Positions 50,080-59,211 of a DNA stretch of 64,000 nt are shown in pieces; the stretch's first letter is position 1, and each line of letters begins with the position of its first letter. The notes beneath the pieces are model-generated. The model did not search any database and was not told the origin of the DNA. It was given only the letters and a program-made list of their open reading frames with translations. The DNA is from Chryseobacterium indoltheticum (GTDB lineage: Bacteria > Bacteroidota > Bacteroidia > Flavobacteriales > Weeksellaceae). Made by a program: the position numbers and the translations under genes. The stretch is from NCBI RefSeq assembly GCF_003815915.1, contig NZ_CP033929.1:310001-374000 (forward strand), read 5' to 3'.

Positions 50080-51150
50080 TTATTTTAAAGTATTTACGTT
50101 ATTTAAATCTTCAAAAGCTCTAACCAATCTCTTAGAGAAAGTTTCTTCTCCTTTTCTGATCCACCCTCTTGGGTCATAGAATTTTTTGTTAGGCTTTTCT
50201 TCTCCTTCAGGATTTCCGATCTGAGTTCTTAGATATTCTACATTCTCGATCATATAATCTCTGATTCCTTCTGTGTAAGCAAACTGAAGATCGGTATCAA
50301 TATTCATTTTAATTACCCCATAATCAATCGCTTCTCTGATTTCTTCTAAACTAGAACCCGAACCACCGTGGAATACAAAATTAATTGGCTTCTCAACAGT
50401 TCCGAATTTCTCCTGAACAAATTTCTGAGAATTATCAAGGATTTTTGGAGTAAGAACTACGTTTCCTGGCTTGTAAACTCCGTGCACATTTCCGAATGCT
50501 GCTGCAATAGTAAAATTATCAGAAACTGCTTTCAGTTTTTCGTAAGTGTAAGCGATGTCTTCAGGTTGTGTATACAATAAAGAGTTATCTACACTAGAAT
50601 TGTCTACACCGTCTTCTTCACCTCCAGTAACCCCGATCTCAACTTCTAAAGTCATCTGCATTTTTGCCATTCTTTCGAAATATTGTGCAGAAATCTCAAG
50701 GTTTTCTTCTAAAGATTCTTCAGAAAGATCAAGCATGTGAGAAGAGTAAAGAGATTTTCCTGTTTGCTTGTAGAATTCTTCGTTAGCATCCATCAAACCA
50801 TCGATCCACGGCAACAATTTTTTTGCAGCGTGATCTGTATGTAAAATTACTGTCGCTCCGTAAGCTTCAGCAAGGGTATGAATATGTTTAGCTCCTGCGA
50901 TACCACCTAAAATAGCTGATTTCTGAGCGTCATTGCTAAGTCCTTTTCCAGCGTTGAAAGATGCTCCACCGTTAGAAAACTGAATGATTACAGGTGAATT
51001 TAGTTTTGCTGCAGTTTCCATTACTGCGTTTACGTTGCTAGAACCGATAACGTTCACTGCAGGCAATGCAAATTTGTTTTCTTTAGCATATTGAAAAATA
51101 TCTGTAACTAACTGACCTGTGGCAACTCCTGCCGGGAAAATTCTGCTCAT
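50080..51150 (-). CDS. fbaA: Class II fructose-bisphosphate aldolase
   Basis: This enzyme cleaves fructose 1,6-bisphosphate in glycolysis and runs in reverse in gluconeogenesis. The 356-residue protein is a zinc-dependent class II enzyme with VILHTDHAAKKLLPWIDGL, EVEIGVTGGEEDGVDN, AAFGNVHGVYKPGNV and FVFHGGSGSSLEEI, which supply the metal and substrate ligands, and MNIDTDLQFAYTEGI. Length fits the FbaA subgroup. It lies upstream of accD on the same strand. Confidence 0.96.
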   Translation of the reverse strand: MSRIFPAGVATGQLVTDIFQYAKENKFALPAVNVIGSSNVNAVMETAAKLNSPVIIQFSNGGASFNAGKGLSNDAQKSAILGGIAGAKHIHTLAEAYGATVILHTDHAAKKLLPWIDGLMDANEEFYKQTGKSLYSSHMLDLSEESLEENLEISAQYFERMAKMQMTLEVEIGVTGGEEDGVDNSSVDNSLLYTQPEDIAYTYEKLKAVSDNFTIAAAFGNVHGVYKPGNVVLTPKILDNSQKFVQEKFGTVEKPINFVFHGGSGSSLEEIREAIDYGVIKMNIDTDLQFAYTEGIRDYMIENVEYLRTQIGNPEGEEKPNKKFYDPRGWIRKGEETFSKRLVRAFEDLNNVNTLK

Positions 51151-51223
51151 GTTTTACTTTTTATAAAATATTAGGGTAATTTTTTTAAAAATTCTTGTAA
51201 AGATAATCAATTTTAAGAAATTA

Positions 51224-52090
51224 CTAATTTCTTTTATCACGTCCCCAAAGTAGCTTTTGGCGAATGGTTTCGTAGAAGCTTAAATTGTTGGGCTGTACCA
51301 ATAATAGTTGAAAACTTGCTTTTTTTATCACAATTTCCTTATCGGTTTCTATATGTATTAATCTTGAATCTAATGATAGAGAATATTGAGGAACTCTGCT
51401 TTCTACTTTAAATTTAATTTCCACTTTATCGTTAACAACCAACGGCCTTACATTCAAATTGTGCGGAGCAATCGGAGTGATGACAAAGTTTTCGTTATTG
51501 GGAGAAATGATCGGTCCGCCACAACTTAGGGAATACGCTGTAGAACCTGTCGGAGTAGAAACAATAACACCATCGCCCCAAAAAACATTCAGAAACTCAT
51601 TATTGATATAAGAATCTACCGTCACCATTGAAGTGGTTTCTTTTCTGGAAATAGTCACATCATTTAAAGCGTACGGGAAAAATTCGTCAGATTTTGGTGA
51701 AACAACTTCAATTACAGATCTTCGGCTTGTTTTAACATCGCCTTTTAAGATAGAATCAAGTTCTTTGAAGGCCTCTTCTTTGGTGAAACTTGCCAAAAAA
51801 CCGAGTCTTCCGGTATTGACACCTACAACGGGAATTTCAAGATCTTCAATGAAAGTTAAAGAATTTACAATCGTTCCATCGCCACCGAAAGTGAAAAAAA
51901 GATCAACTTCTTTGTCGATAAGATCCTGTTTGTTGCCAAAAGTCTCAAATATTTTTGAAAATTGAAGTGCTTCTGCCATTTCGTCAAACAAAACAGATTT
52001 TACGCCTCTGCTTTCCAGTTCAGAAATAAATTTGCTTAAATATAAAAAAGTATCAAGATCTTTTTTCTGAGAATATATGGCTGCCTTCAT
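51224..52090 (-). CDS. nadK: NAD kinase
   Basis: NadK phosphorylates NAD to NADP. The 288-residue protein has the FTFGGDGTIVNSL motif, VVGVNTGRLGFLASF, NDVTISRKETTSMV and the SPTGSTAYSLSCGGPI segment of the family. Its start is one base downstream of the stop of the CBS-domain gene on the same strand, so the two are co-transcribed. Confidence 0.96.
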   Translation of the reverse strand: MKAAIYSQKKDLDTFLYLSKFISELESRGVKSVLFDEMAEALQFSKIFETFGNKQDLIDKEVDLFFTFGGDGTIVNSLTFIEDLEIPVVGVNTGRLGFLASFTKEEAFKELDSILKGDVKTSRRSVIEVVSPKSDEFFPYALNDVTISRKETTSMVTVDSYINNEFLNVFWGDGVIVSTPTGSTAYSLSCGGPIISPNNENFVITPIAPHNLNVRPLVVNDKVEIKFKVESRVPQYSLSLDSRLIHIETDKEIVIKKASFQLLLVQPNNLSFYETIRQKLLWGRDKRN

Positions 52091-52091
52091 A

Positions 52092-52742
52092 TTATATTTC
52101 GATAAATTTTTGTAAAAAACCTAAACGGTCTTTGAAAAGATCTGTTTTCTCATCAGAATAATATTTTTCTACAATTCTGTAATCATAACGGTCAAAAGTA
52201 GCATCAATTGAAGACAAATTTTCGTTACTGATTTTGATGGTGACGTGAATTACTTCATCTGACATGAAACTGATAAATCCGCCATAGAACTTAGAATTGT
52301 TGCTTTCGACAATATTTGCAATTTCTGTCATCGAATATTTTCTGGCCGGAGTTTCTATCGTAAGAATAGCACCGGTTTCCGAAAACAGAGGATATTTTGA
52401 AAAGGTCTGAAAAACATCGTCACAACATATGTATCCCAGATATTTTTCATTTTTGTTGATCACAGGAATTATGTTGGCATTGAATGTATAAAACAACCGG
52501 ATGCTGTCCATAATATTATTGTCCTCCAAAATCGCAAACCGCTCAATCTGATGCTCAAGGTTTTTTAAAGCTCCTTCTTCTTCATACAGAAAGTCTTTGG
52601 CGATGGCACCATAAAAGTGGTGTGATTTTTTGATGAAAATATGTGTATATCCAAATGCTTCTAGGGTTTCTCTAGCCGATTCGATAGAGTCAGTCAGATG
52701 AAAACACGGAAAATCTTTTGAGATATAGTCCTTGATAAACAT
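52092..52742 (-). CDS. CBS-domain protein
   Basis: The 216-residue protein looks like a pair of divergent CBS domains (about 1-120, with ESARETLEAFGYTHIFIKK and SIRLFYTFNANIIPVINKNEKYLGYICCDD) followed by a C-terminal domain of about 90 residues. CBS pairs usually bind adenine nucleotides. It is directly upstream of nadK on the same strand, and may regulate or report nucleotide state, which is inference. The same CBS-nadK pairing is common in Bacteroidota. Confidence 0.82.
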   Translation of the reverse strand: MFIKDYISKDFPCFHLTDSIESARETLEAFGYTHIFIKKSHHFYGAIAKDFLYEEEGALKNLEHQIERFAILEDNNIMDSIRLFYTFNANIIPVINKNEKYLGYICCDDVFQTFSKYPLFSETGAILTIETPARKYSMTEIANIVESNNSKFYGGFISFMSDEVIHVTIKISNENLSSIDATFDRYDYRIVEKYYSDEKTDLFKDRLGFLQKFIEI

Positions 52743-52827
52743 TGTGCTAATTTATAAAATTTTAAACGAAACCTTCCTCTAAAAGTTAAGTTATTTTAAT
52801 GAAAAGTAAAAAAAGCGATTTTAAAAT

Positions 52828-52857
52828 TTGTTCGTAAAGAAATTTAAAGTATCTTTG
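52828..52857 (+). promoter_or_regulatory. Full-consensus promoter of a candidate small RNA
   Basis: TTG (52828-52830), a 19-nt spacer, then TATCTTTG (52850-52857) matches the Bacteroidota promoter exactly. It points right, against both flanking genes, and the next plus-strand gene is over 1.6 kb away. Confidence 0.75.
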
Positions 52858-52862
52858 TCGCC

Positions 52863-52928
52863 TTTCATTTTTACTTTTTATTAGATTTATTTCAAACTGC
52901 ACTGTCTTTTGACAGACGCAGTTTTTTT
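52863..52928 (+). ncRNA. Candidate small RNA, about 65 nt
   Basis: A transcript starting about 6 nt after the -7 box would be about 65 nt long, pyrimidine-rich at its 5' end and ending in a strong hairpin with a T-run (52894-52928). It lies on the plus strand between two minus-strand genes and holds no ORF. It may be antisense to nothing, or touch the end of the methyltransferase gene by 2 nt. I do not match it to a known RNA family; start and end are inferred. Confidence 0.5.
52894..52928 (+). terminator. Intrinsic terminator of the candidate small RNA
   Basis: AAACTGC (52894-52900) pairs with GCAGTTT (52918-52924), and CTGTC (52902-52906) pairs with GACAG (52911-52915) around a TTTT loop. 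Seven T follow on the plus strand only; on the minus strand the hairpin is followed by GAAATAAA, so it is oriented to the right. Confidence 0.85.
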
Positions 52929-53457
52929 ATTTTAGGGCTTTTGCAAACTCCCACATTACGATTCCGCCACATACACTTACGTTTAAAGAATGCTTTGTAC
53001 CGAGTTGCGGAATTTCTATAAAAGAATCAATATTCTGTAAAGATTCATCGCTGATTCCTTCTACTTCATTACCCAGAATAACCGCATACTTTTTAGTATT
53101 GTCGATTTTGAAATCAGTAATCATTTGGCTGTTTGTGGTCTGCTCGATGCCTACCACTTCAAAACCCTGGCTTTTTAAATCATTAATTGTTACATTAATG
53201 TCTGCTTCATATGACCAATCCACACTTTCTGTTGCGCCTAAAGCCGCTTTATGAATTTCGCGGTGTGGCGGTTGTGGTGTAATTCCACACAGAATAATTT
53301 TCTGAACTAAAAAAGCATCCGCCGTTCTAAAAGTTGCACCCACATTGTGCATGCTTCTTATATTATCTAAAACGACCACCAAAGGAATTTTCTCAACTTT
53401 TTTAAAAGTTTCTACATCTATTCTGTTGAGTTCTTCCAGTTTTAATTTATTTACCAA
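52927..53457 (-). CDS. SpoU/TrmH-type RNA methyltransferase
   Basis: The 176-residue protein belongs to the SPOUT (trefoil-knot) 2'-O-methyltransferases. Motif 1 is in LVVVLDNIRSMHNVGATFRTADAF, motif 2 in KYAVILGNEVEGISDE, and motif 3 in EIPQLGTKHSLNVSVCGGIVMWE. It lacks the N-terminal substrate-binding domain of RlmB, so tRNA or rRNA is the likely target but the site is unknown. Its stop lies 2 nt inside the T-run of the sRNA terminator on the other strand. Confidence 0.92.
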   Translation of the reverse strand: MVNKLKLEELNRIDVETFKKVEKIPLVVVLDNIRSMHNVGATFRTADAFLVQKIILCGITPQPPHREIHKAALGATESVDWSYEADINVTINDLKSQGFEVVGIEQTTNSQMITDFKIDNTKKYAVILGNEVEGISDESLQNIDSFIEIPQLGTKHSLNVSVCGGIVMWEFAKALK

Positions 53458-53520
53458 AATAATTTTTATTTCTTATTACAATTTACGAATTCTTGTCTAC
53501 CAACGGATTTAATTCTCCTT

Positions 53521-54402
53521 TTATTTTTTCGCACTCATAATCTGATGCACGTTCCTTTCGATATTTTGTGCGATGGCTTCCATCGGAATATCATTCTCAT
53601 CATTATTAAAAGGATCTTCAATTTCTTCAGCAATCAATTCCAGACTCATCAAAACGTAATATACAAAAACCGTCAGCGGAATCATGAATAAACCGAGATT
53701 GATGACATAAGCAATTGGCAACGCCAATACATATAAAATGATGAACTTCTTTATAAATGAAGAATATGAATAGGGAATCGGTGTATTTTTAATTCTTTCA
53801 CAACCTCCGCAAACATCAAGAAAACCTGAGATTTGCGTATCTAAATAAAGCATTTCTACATCAGAGATTTTTCCTTCTTTTTTTAATTGATGCAATTTGT
53901 GAGTCAAAAGGATCACCAAATCTGTAGGGCCGTGATGTTTTAAAGATTTTTCAATTTCCGAATAGTCCTCATCCAGAGCCAATCTTGTAGATTCCTCAGA
54001 AAGATGTTTAGCCAGAAAATGCGGAAAATATTTTAAATAACGCGCAATCTGATTTGCAGTATCTCTGTCATCTGAAAGAAGAGTATTGATTTTTACAGCA
54101 AAATTTCTGGTGTCATTCACCAGTTTCCCCCAAAGTTTTCTGCCTTCCCACCATCTGTCATAAGCGGTGTTGGTTCTGAAAACCAACAGTAAAGACAAAA
54201 CAAACCCCAATAAAGAATGAATCATGCCTACGTTGCTGACTTTAGATTTTGAGGTCAAATGCAAATATTCAATTTCCAGATACTGGATTCCGTAAGAATA
54301 AACAGCCATCAAAATCATTGTTGGGAAAAGGATTTTCAGGGTGTCGCTTTTGTGTAAGCTGACCAGTATTTTCAGGAAATGTTTGGTATTGTAAACTCTC
54401 AT
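53521..54402 (-). CDS. Bestrophin-family membrane protein
   Basis: The 293-residue protein belongs to the bestrophin/UPF0187 family of anion (or cation) channels. The signature is SLLLVFRTNTAYDRWWEGRKLWGKLVNDTRN, preceded by a membrane helix (ILFPTMILMAVYSYGIQYL). Further helices follow near 215-250 (FIILYVLALPIAYVINLGLF), then the SLELIAEEIEDPFNNDENDIP motif typical of the family. Function in Bacteroidota is not established. It diverges from the JmjC-like gene. Confidence 0.93.
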   Translation of the reverse strand: MRVYNTKHFLKILVSLHKSDTLKILFPTMILMAVYSYGIQYLEIEYLHLTSKSKVSNVGMIHSLLGFVLSLLLVFRTNTAYDRWWEGRKLWGKLVNDTRNFAVKINTLLSDDRDTANQIARYLKYFPHFLAKHLSEESTRLALDEDYSEIEKSLKHHGPTDLVILLTHKLHQLKKEGKISDVEMLYLDTQISGFLDVCGGCERIKNTPIPYSYSSFIKKFIILYVLALPIAYVINLGLFMIPLTVFVYYVLMSLELIAEEIEDPFNNDENDIPMEAIAQNIERNVHQIMSAKK

Positions 54403-54419
54403 GGGTTGCGTGTCTTCTG

Positions 54420-54427
54420 CAAAGATA
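54420..54427 (-). promoter_or_regulatory. Putative -7 promoter box for the bestrophin gene
   Basis: The minus strand reads TATCTTTG, matching TAnnTTTG, 18 nt before the ATG. A TTG lies 15 nt upstream. Confidence 0.45.
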
Positions 54428-54484
54428 AATTTTTATAAATTTCAAAAAAACACTATTTTTATTTCGCATTAAATTTACAAAACC

Positions 54485-55366
54485 ATGATTCTCGAAAACG
54501 TAGATGTTGTAAACGATATAACGAAAGAAGATTTTCAGCAAAACTATTTTAAAAAACAGAAACCGCTCCTTATAAAAAATTATGCGAGCCGGTGGGAAGC
54601 TTTCGACAAATGGAATTTTGATTTTATTAAAGAAAAAGCTGGTGAACAGGAAGTTCCGTTGTATGATAACAAGCCTGCAGACGCCAAAAAAAGTTCTGAT
54701 GCTCCCGTAACCAAGATGAAAATGAAAGATTATATTGATACGATAAAATCTAAACCATCCGATCTCCGTATTTTCTTTTACATTATCACCGACCGTCTTC
54801 CTGAACTGCTCAAAAATTTCACTTATCCCGATTTGGGAATTAAATTTTTCAAAAGACTTCCTACATTATTTTTTGGCGGAAGTGATGCGCATGTTTTAAT
54901 GCATTATGACGTTGACTTGGGAGATTTTATGCACTTTCATTTTGAAGGCAAGAAGAGAATTCTTTTATTTGACCAGAAACAGTCGAAGTTTTTATATAAA
55001 GTTCCGCTTTCAGTTCACACGGTTTATGATATTGATTATGAAAATCCGGATTACGAGAAATTTCCTGCTTTGAAATATGCAAAAGGGATTGAAATTTTCA
55101 TGGAACACGGTGATGCACTTTTTATTCCCGGAGCTTTTTGGCATTTCAATAGATATTTGGAACCCGGTTTTTCAATGTCGTTAAGAGCTTTACCTAATAA
55201 ACCGAAAGTTTTTGCCAATATGATGTATCATGTTTTCATTATGAGATATACGGATAAACTAATGCGAAAACTGTTTAAGGCGAATTGGGTGAATTTCAAG
55301 CAAAAATGGGCGTATGAGAAAGCAACGGAAGCTTTGGAGAAACATTTGAGTAAGAATAAGATTTAG
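54485..55366 (+). CDS. Cupin-like (JmjC-type) domain protein
   Basis: The 293-residue protein has the JmjC/cupin_8 layout: an N-terminal EDFQQNYFKKQKPLLIKNYA, the iron motif HYDVDLGDFMHFHFEGKKRI (HxD), and the second His region in EHGDALFIPGAFWHFNRYL. Such enzymes use Fe(II) and 2-oxoglutarate to hydroxylate proteins or RNA-associated factors. The substrate is unknown. It is divergent from bestrophin and precedes mutS by 195 nt with an intergenic repeat between them. Confidence 0.9.
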   Translation: MILENVDVVNDITKEDFQQNYFKKQKPLLIKNYASRWEAFDKWNFDFIKEKAGEQEVPLYDNKPADAKKSSDAPVTKMKMKDYIDTIKSKPSDLRIFFYIITDRLPELLKNFTYPDLGIKFFKRLPTLFFGGSDAHVLMHYDVDLGDFMHFHFEGKKRILLFDQKQSKFLYKVPLSVHTVYDIDYENPDYEKFPALKYAKGIEIFMEHGDALFIPGAFWHFNRYLEPGFSMSLRALPNKPKVFANMMYHVFIMRYTDKLMRKLFKANWVNFKQKWAYEKATEALEKHLSKNKI

Positions 55367-55370
55367 ATTT

Positions 55371-55491
55371 CCACAGATTACAAAAATTTTAAATACTTGC
55401 ATGCCACGAATTCACGAATTTTTTTATGTAAAATTGTTTTAAACATCATTTAAGGAAAGTGGTAATAAACTAATTCGTGCATTCGTGGCAA
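55371..55491. repeat. Composite CCACAGATT / CCACGAAT inverted-repeat element (copy 3)
   Basis: TGCCACGAATTCACGAATT (55402-55420) pairs with AATTCGTGCATTCGTGGCA (55472-55490) with one mismatch across a 51-nt spacer. A CCACAGATT word (55371-55379) stands 32 nt before the left arm, as in copy 1. It lies between the JmjC-like gene and mutS. Confidence 0.9.
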
Positions 55492-55561
55492 TTAAAATCA
55501 ACATTTCCCTCCTTCTTTTTTATTTCATACTTTTACCAACCCAATTTTAAGAACGATTTCA

Positions 55562-58150
55562 ATGGCAAAGGCGACGAAGAAAGAGACCCCGTTAATGACT
55601 CAGTACAATACCATCAAGGCGAGATATCCTGATGCGCTTTTGCTTTTCAGAGTGGGAGATTTCTACGAAACTTTTGGGCAGGATGCCATTAGAACATCTC
55701 AGATTTTGGGGATTGTTCTTACCAAAAGAGCCAACGGAGACGGTCATATCGAATTGGCTGGTTTTCCGCATCATTCGGTAGATTCTTATTTGCCGAAATT
55801 GGTAAGAGCCGGAATTCGTGTTGCGATTTGCGACCAGTTGGAAGATCCAAAAACCGTAAAAGGAATTGTGAAACGTGGCGTAACGGAATTGGTGACCCCG
55901 GGAGTTACGTTCAACGACCAAGTTTTAAGTTCAAAAAAGAATAATTTCCTGCTTTCGCTCCACAAGGAAAAAGAAAAATACGGAATCGCTTTGGTAGATG
56001 TTTCCACCGGAGAATTTTTGGTAAGTGAAGGGAATTTAGATAAGATTTTACACATCATCAATACGTTTGATCCGAGTGAAATTATTTATCAGAGAAGTGT
56101 ACAGATTCCCGATCAGCTGAAAAACAGAAATATTTTTAAACTTGAGGATTGGGCATATCAATATAATTTTGCCTACGAAAAACTGACGAATCAGTTTAAA
56201 ACCAATTCGTTAAAAGGTTTTGGGGTGGAAGGTTTACCTTTGGCAATTACTGCAGCAGGAGCTATTTTTGCTTACCTTGTTGAAGATACCCATCACAAAT
56301 TATTGGCGCACATTACCAAAATTCAGATTATTCCGCAGGAAGATTATCTGATGATGGATCATTTTACGCTGAGAAATCTTGAAATCGTTTATCCAAGTAA
56401 TCCGAAAGGGAAATCTCTTTTAGATATTATCGATAAAACAGCCACACCAATGGGCGGAAGATTATTGAGAAGAAGAATTATTCTTCCTTTAAAATCTGTC
56501 GAAGAAATTGGAAGACGTCTTTCTTTAATTGATTTTTTAAACGAAAATGATCAACTGAAATATGAAATTTCCCAATTGTTGCGTGCTATTTCAGATTTAG
56601 ATCGACTAATGGGAAAATTGGCGGCAGAAAAAATTTCGCCTAAAGAATTAGGTTATCTGCGTCAAAGTCTGATTAATATTCAGAAAATTAAAGGATTGCT
56701 TCATCCTCATGCTGATATTTTAGCTTGGTTGGAACCATTAAATTCTTTAGATGAATTGATTCAATTGCTTGAAAATCATTTGAATGAAGAGCTTCCGGTC
56801 AATCTTGCGAAAGGAAATGTAATTAAGCAGAATATTTCTGAAGAACTCGATCATTTGAGAGGTTTACAAAATAAAGGTCGTGGTTTTCTTGACGAAATGT
56901 GTCAACGTGAAGTAGAACGCACCGGAATTACCAGTCTGAAAATTGATTTTAATAATGTTTTTGGATATTTTATTGAAGTAAGAAATGCTCATAAAGATAA
57001 AGTTCCGAGTGAATGGATTAGAAAGCAAACCCTTGTGAATGCCGAAAGATACATCACTGAAGAGCTGAAAGAATACGAAAGCCAGATCTTGGGCGCTGAA
57101 GAAAAAATCAGCGTTCTTGAAAATCAATTATACCGAAAAGTCTGTTCAGACACGATGATTTACATCGACCAAATTCAGGAAAACTCAAATATTATTGCAC
57201 AGCTTGATGTCGCTGTAGGTTTCTCTGAACTAGCGGTTTCTGAAAGTTACACAAAACCTGTTTTGAACGACGGTTTTGGAATTGATTTAAAAGAAGCAAG
57301 ACATCCGATTATTGAAAATGCGCTTCCTTTAGGCGAAAAATATATTCCGAATGACATCTTTTTAGATAAAGATTCTCAACAGATTATTATGGTTACGGGA
57401 CCCAATATGGCGGGTAAATCTGCAATTCTCCGTCAAACGGCAATTGTTTGTTTAATGGCGCAGATTGGAAGTTTTGTGCCTGCTAAACATGCGGAAATCG
57501 GACTTTTAGATAAAATTTTTACCAGAGTAGGAGCGAGTGATAATATTTCTGCTGGAGAATCTACTTTTATGGTGGAAATGAATGAGGCTGCGAATATTCT
57601 GAATAATATTTCTGAAAGAAGTTTGATTTTATTAGACGAAATCGGTCGTGGAACGTCAACATACGATGGGGTTTCTATTGCGTGGGCGATTGCGGAATAT
57701 CTTCATCAACATCCGACGCAGGCTAAAACATTGTTTGCAACTCATTATCATGAACTTAACGAAATGACGGTGAATTTTGAGCGTGTGAAAAACTTTCATG
57801 TTTCTATTCAGGAGAATAAAGGGAATATCATTTTCTTGAGAAAATTAATTTCTGGCGGAAGCGAGCATAGTTTTGGGATTCACGTGGCGAAATTAGCGGG
57901 AATGCCTGCAAAAGTGGTTAACAGAGCCAATGAAATTCTGAAAACTTTGGAAGCAAGCCGTTCGCAAAGTGGTTCGTCGGAAAATATTAAAAGAGTAACT
58001 GATGAAAACATGCAGCTTTCTTTCTTTCAGTTAGACGATCCTGTTTTGGAAAATATCAGAGAAGAATTAACGAAGATAGACATCAATACTTTAACGCCCA
58101 TTGAGGCTTTAATGAAGCTGAATTCGATTAAAAAAATGATTGGGAAATAA
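55562..58150 (+). CDS. mutS: DNA mismatch-repair ATPase MutS
   Basis: MutS recognises mismatches and starts repair. The 862-residue protein has the mismatch-binding Phe-x-Glu motif in FRVGDFYETFG near the N-terminus, a connector and lever region, and the ABC-type ATPase with MVTGPNMAGKSAILRQ (Walker A), the ESTFMVEMNEAANIL segment, LILLDEIGRGTSTYDG and ATHYHEL. The C-terminal end is that of MutS1. Its stop is immediately followed by the stop of the convergent TonB-C gene, without a gap. Confidence 0.96.
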   Translation: MAKATKKETPLMTQYNTIKARYPDALLLFRVGDFYETFGQDAIRTSQILGIVLTKRANGDGHIELAGFPHHSVDSYLPKLVRAGIRVAICDQLEDPKTVKGIVKRGVTELVTPGVTFNDQVLSSKKNNFLLSLHKEKEKYGIALVDVSTGEFLVSEGNLDKILHIINTFDPSEIIYQRSVQIPDQLKNRNIFKLEDWAYQYNFAYEKLTNQFKTNSLKGFGVEGLPLAITAAGAIFAYLVEDTHHKLLAHITKIQIIPQEDYLMMDHFTLRNLEIVYPSNPKGKSLLDIIDKTATPMGGRLLRRRIILPLKSVEEIGRRLSLIDFLNENDQLKYEISQLLRAISDLDRLMGKLAAEKISPKELGYLRQSLINIQKIKGLLHPHADILAWLEPLNSLDELIQLLENHLNEELPVNLAKGNVIKQNISEELDHLRGLQNKGRGFLDEMCQREVERTGITSLKIDFNNVFGYFIEVRNAHKDKVPSEWIRKQTLVNAERYITEELKEYESQILGAEEKISVLENQLYRKVCSDTMIYIDQIQENSNIIAQLDVAVGFSELAVSESYTKPVLNDGFGIDLKEARHPIIENALPLGEKYIPNDIFLDKDSQQIIMVTGPNMAGKSAILRQTAIVCLMAQIGSFVPAKHAEIGLLDKIFTRVGASDNISAGESTFMVEMNEAANILNNISERSLILLDEIGRGTSTYDGVSIAWAIAEYLHQHPTQAKTLFATHYHELNEMTVNFERVKNFHVSIQENKGNIIFLRKLISGGSEHSFGIHVAKLAGMPAKVVNRANEILKTLEASRSQSGSSENIKRVTDENMQLSFFQLDDPVLENIREELTKIDINTLTPIEALMKLNSIKKMIGK

Positions 58151-58591
58151 TTATTTTAAATTTATAGTAATAGGAATTTTAAGTTTACTTCTTACAAAAT
58201 TTCCATTATGTTTTGCTGGAATCCATTTGCCATTGATCTGTTTCATAGATTTTTTTACAACTGTATTAAAATTCATATCAGAACCGATAACTTCAATCTC
58301 TGCGATGCTCCCATCTCGTTCGACAATAAAATTAAGAATCGCTTTAAGAGTGTTTTCTCCATTCTTAGTTTTTACAGAGTCTAATAATACTGCATTTTCT
58401 AGCTTTTTAATAAAAGTTTCTGTGCCATTAGGAAAATAGGCTTCGTGATCAGGATAATCAGGACATACTGTAGTTACATGAATATTCTCTATTTTTTTCG
58501 GTATTGATGGCATTGCGGGAGGTACTGGAATATTTTGCCCGAAAACAAACCCGGTTAAGATTATAATGATAATTAAAGTAAGATTTTTCAT
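58151..58591 (-). CDS. Secreted TonB C-terminal-domain protein, paralogue 1
   Basis: The 146-residue protein has a signal peptide (LIIIIILTGFVFGQ), then a TonB-C domain: YFPNGTETFIKKL, LKAILNFIVERDGSIAEIEV and MKQINGKWIPAKHNGNFVRSKLKIPITI. It lacks the membrane anchor and proline-rich linker of TonB. It is one of five similar proteins at 58.1-63.8 kb. Its stop abuts that of mutS. Confidence 0.85.
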   Translation of the reverse strand: MKNLTLIIIIILTGFVFGQNIPVPPAMPSIPKKIENIHVTTVCPDYPDHEAYFPNGTETFIKKLENAVLLDSVKTKNGENTLKAILNFIVERDGSIAEIEVIGSDMNFNTVVKKSMKQINGKWIPAKHNGNFVRSKLKIPITINLK

Positions 58592-58664
58592 GATTAAATT
58601 TTTTCAAAAAAAGAAGTTAAAGTACTGAAAACTGATTTAATCTCTTTGAAAAGTATATCCTACT

Positions 58665-59126
58665 TTAATTATATTTTTTACTCGTCAAAGGAAAATAAAA
58701 TAAGTATCGTACGGCTTCACCATTGATTTTTGCAGGTTTCCAGCGGGCAAAGATTCTTCGTACTCCTTGTTCTGCTTCTTCTGCGTGTTTTTTGTTTTTT
58801 GAAACGGCGGTGACATTTCTTACATATCCGTTTTTTTCAACAATAAAATAAAGTCTTATATCAATCTTCTCATTATTTTTAAGATCTAAAGTTTCAATAT
58901 TTTCGAAATATTTTCTTTTAAAAGCATTCATTCCGCCCGGAAATTCCGGAAGAGTATCTGCTTTTGTGACGACCTGTTTTAGATCTAATTTAGTTTTGAT
59001 AACATTGAAATCAGGCAGACTAGAAACATCGGAAACGGTTTGCTGAACAGGATTCTTTGCATCGGTTTTCTGTGCAAAAAGAAAAGAATTAAAAAATATA
59101 CCAAGCAGAAAAATAGCTTTTTTCAT
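58665..59126 (-). CDS. Secreted TonB C-terminal-domain protein, paralogue 2
   Basis: The 153-residue protein has a signal peptide (AIFLLGIFFNSFLFAQ) and a TonB-C domain: TLPEFPGGMNAFKRKY, IRLYFIVEKNGYVRNVTAV, ARWKPAKINGEAVRYLFYFPLT. It lacks membrane anchor and linker. It follows paralogue 3 by 85 nt and precedes paralogue 1 by 73 nt on the same strand, so the three could be one transcript. Confidence 0.85.
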   Translation of the reverse strand: MKKAIFLLGIFFNSFLFAQKTDAKNPVQQTVSDVSSLPDFNVIKTKLDLKQVVTKADTLPEFPGGMNAFKRKYFENIETLDLKNNEKIDIRLYFIVEKNGYVRNVTAVSKNKKHAEEAEQGVRRIFARWKPAKINGEAVRYLFYFPLTSKKYN

Positions 59127-59211
59127 TCAACTTAATTTTGATAATACTTATTCTGAGTGCTATTCTCAGAGGTATAGATTAGTAAATTGAACGCATCAAA
59201 CTTAATACCAA

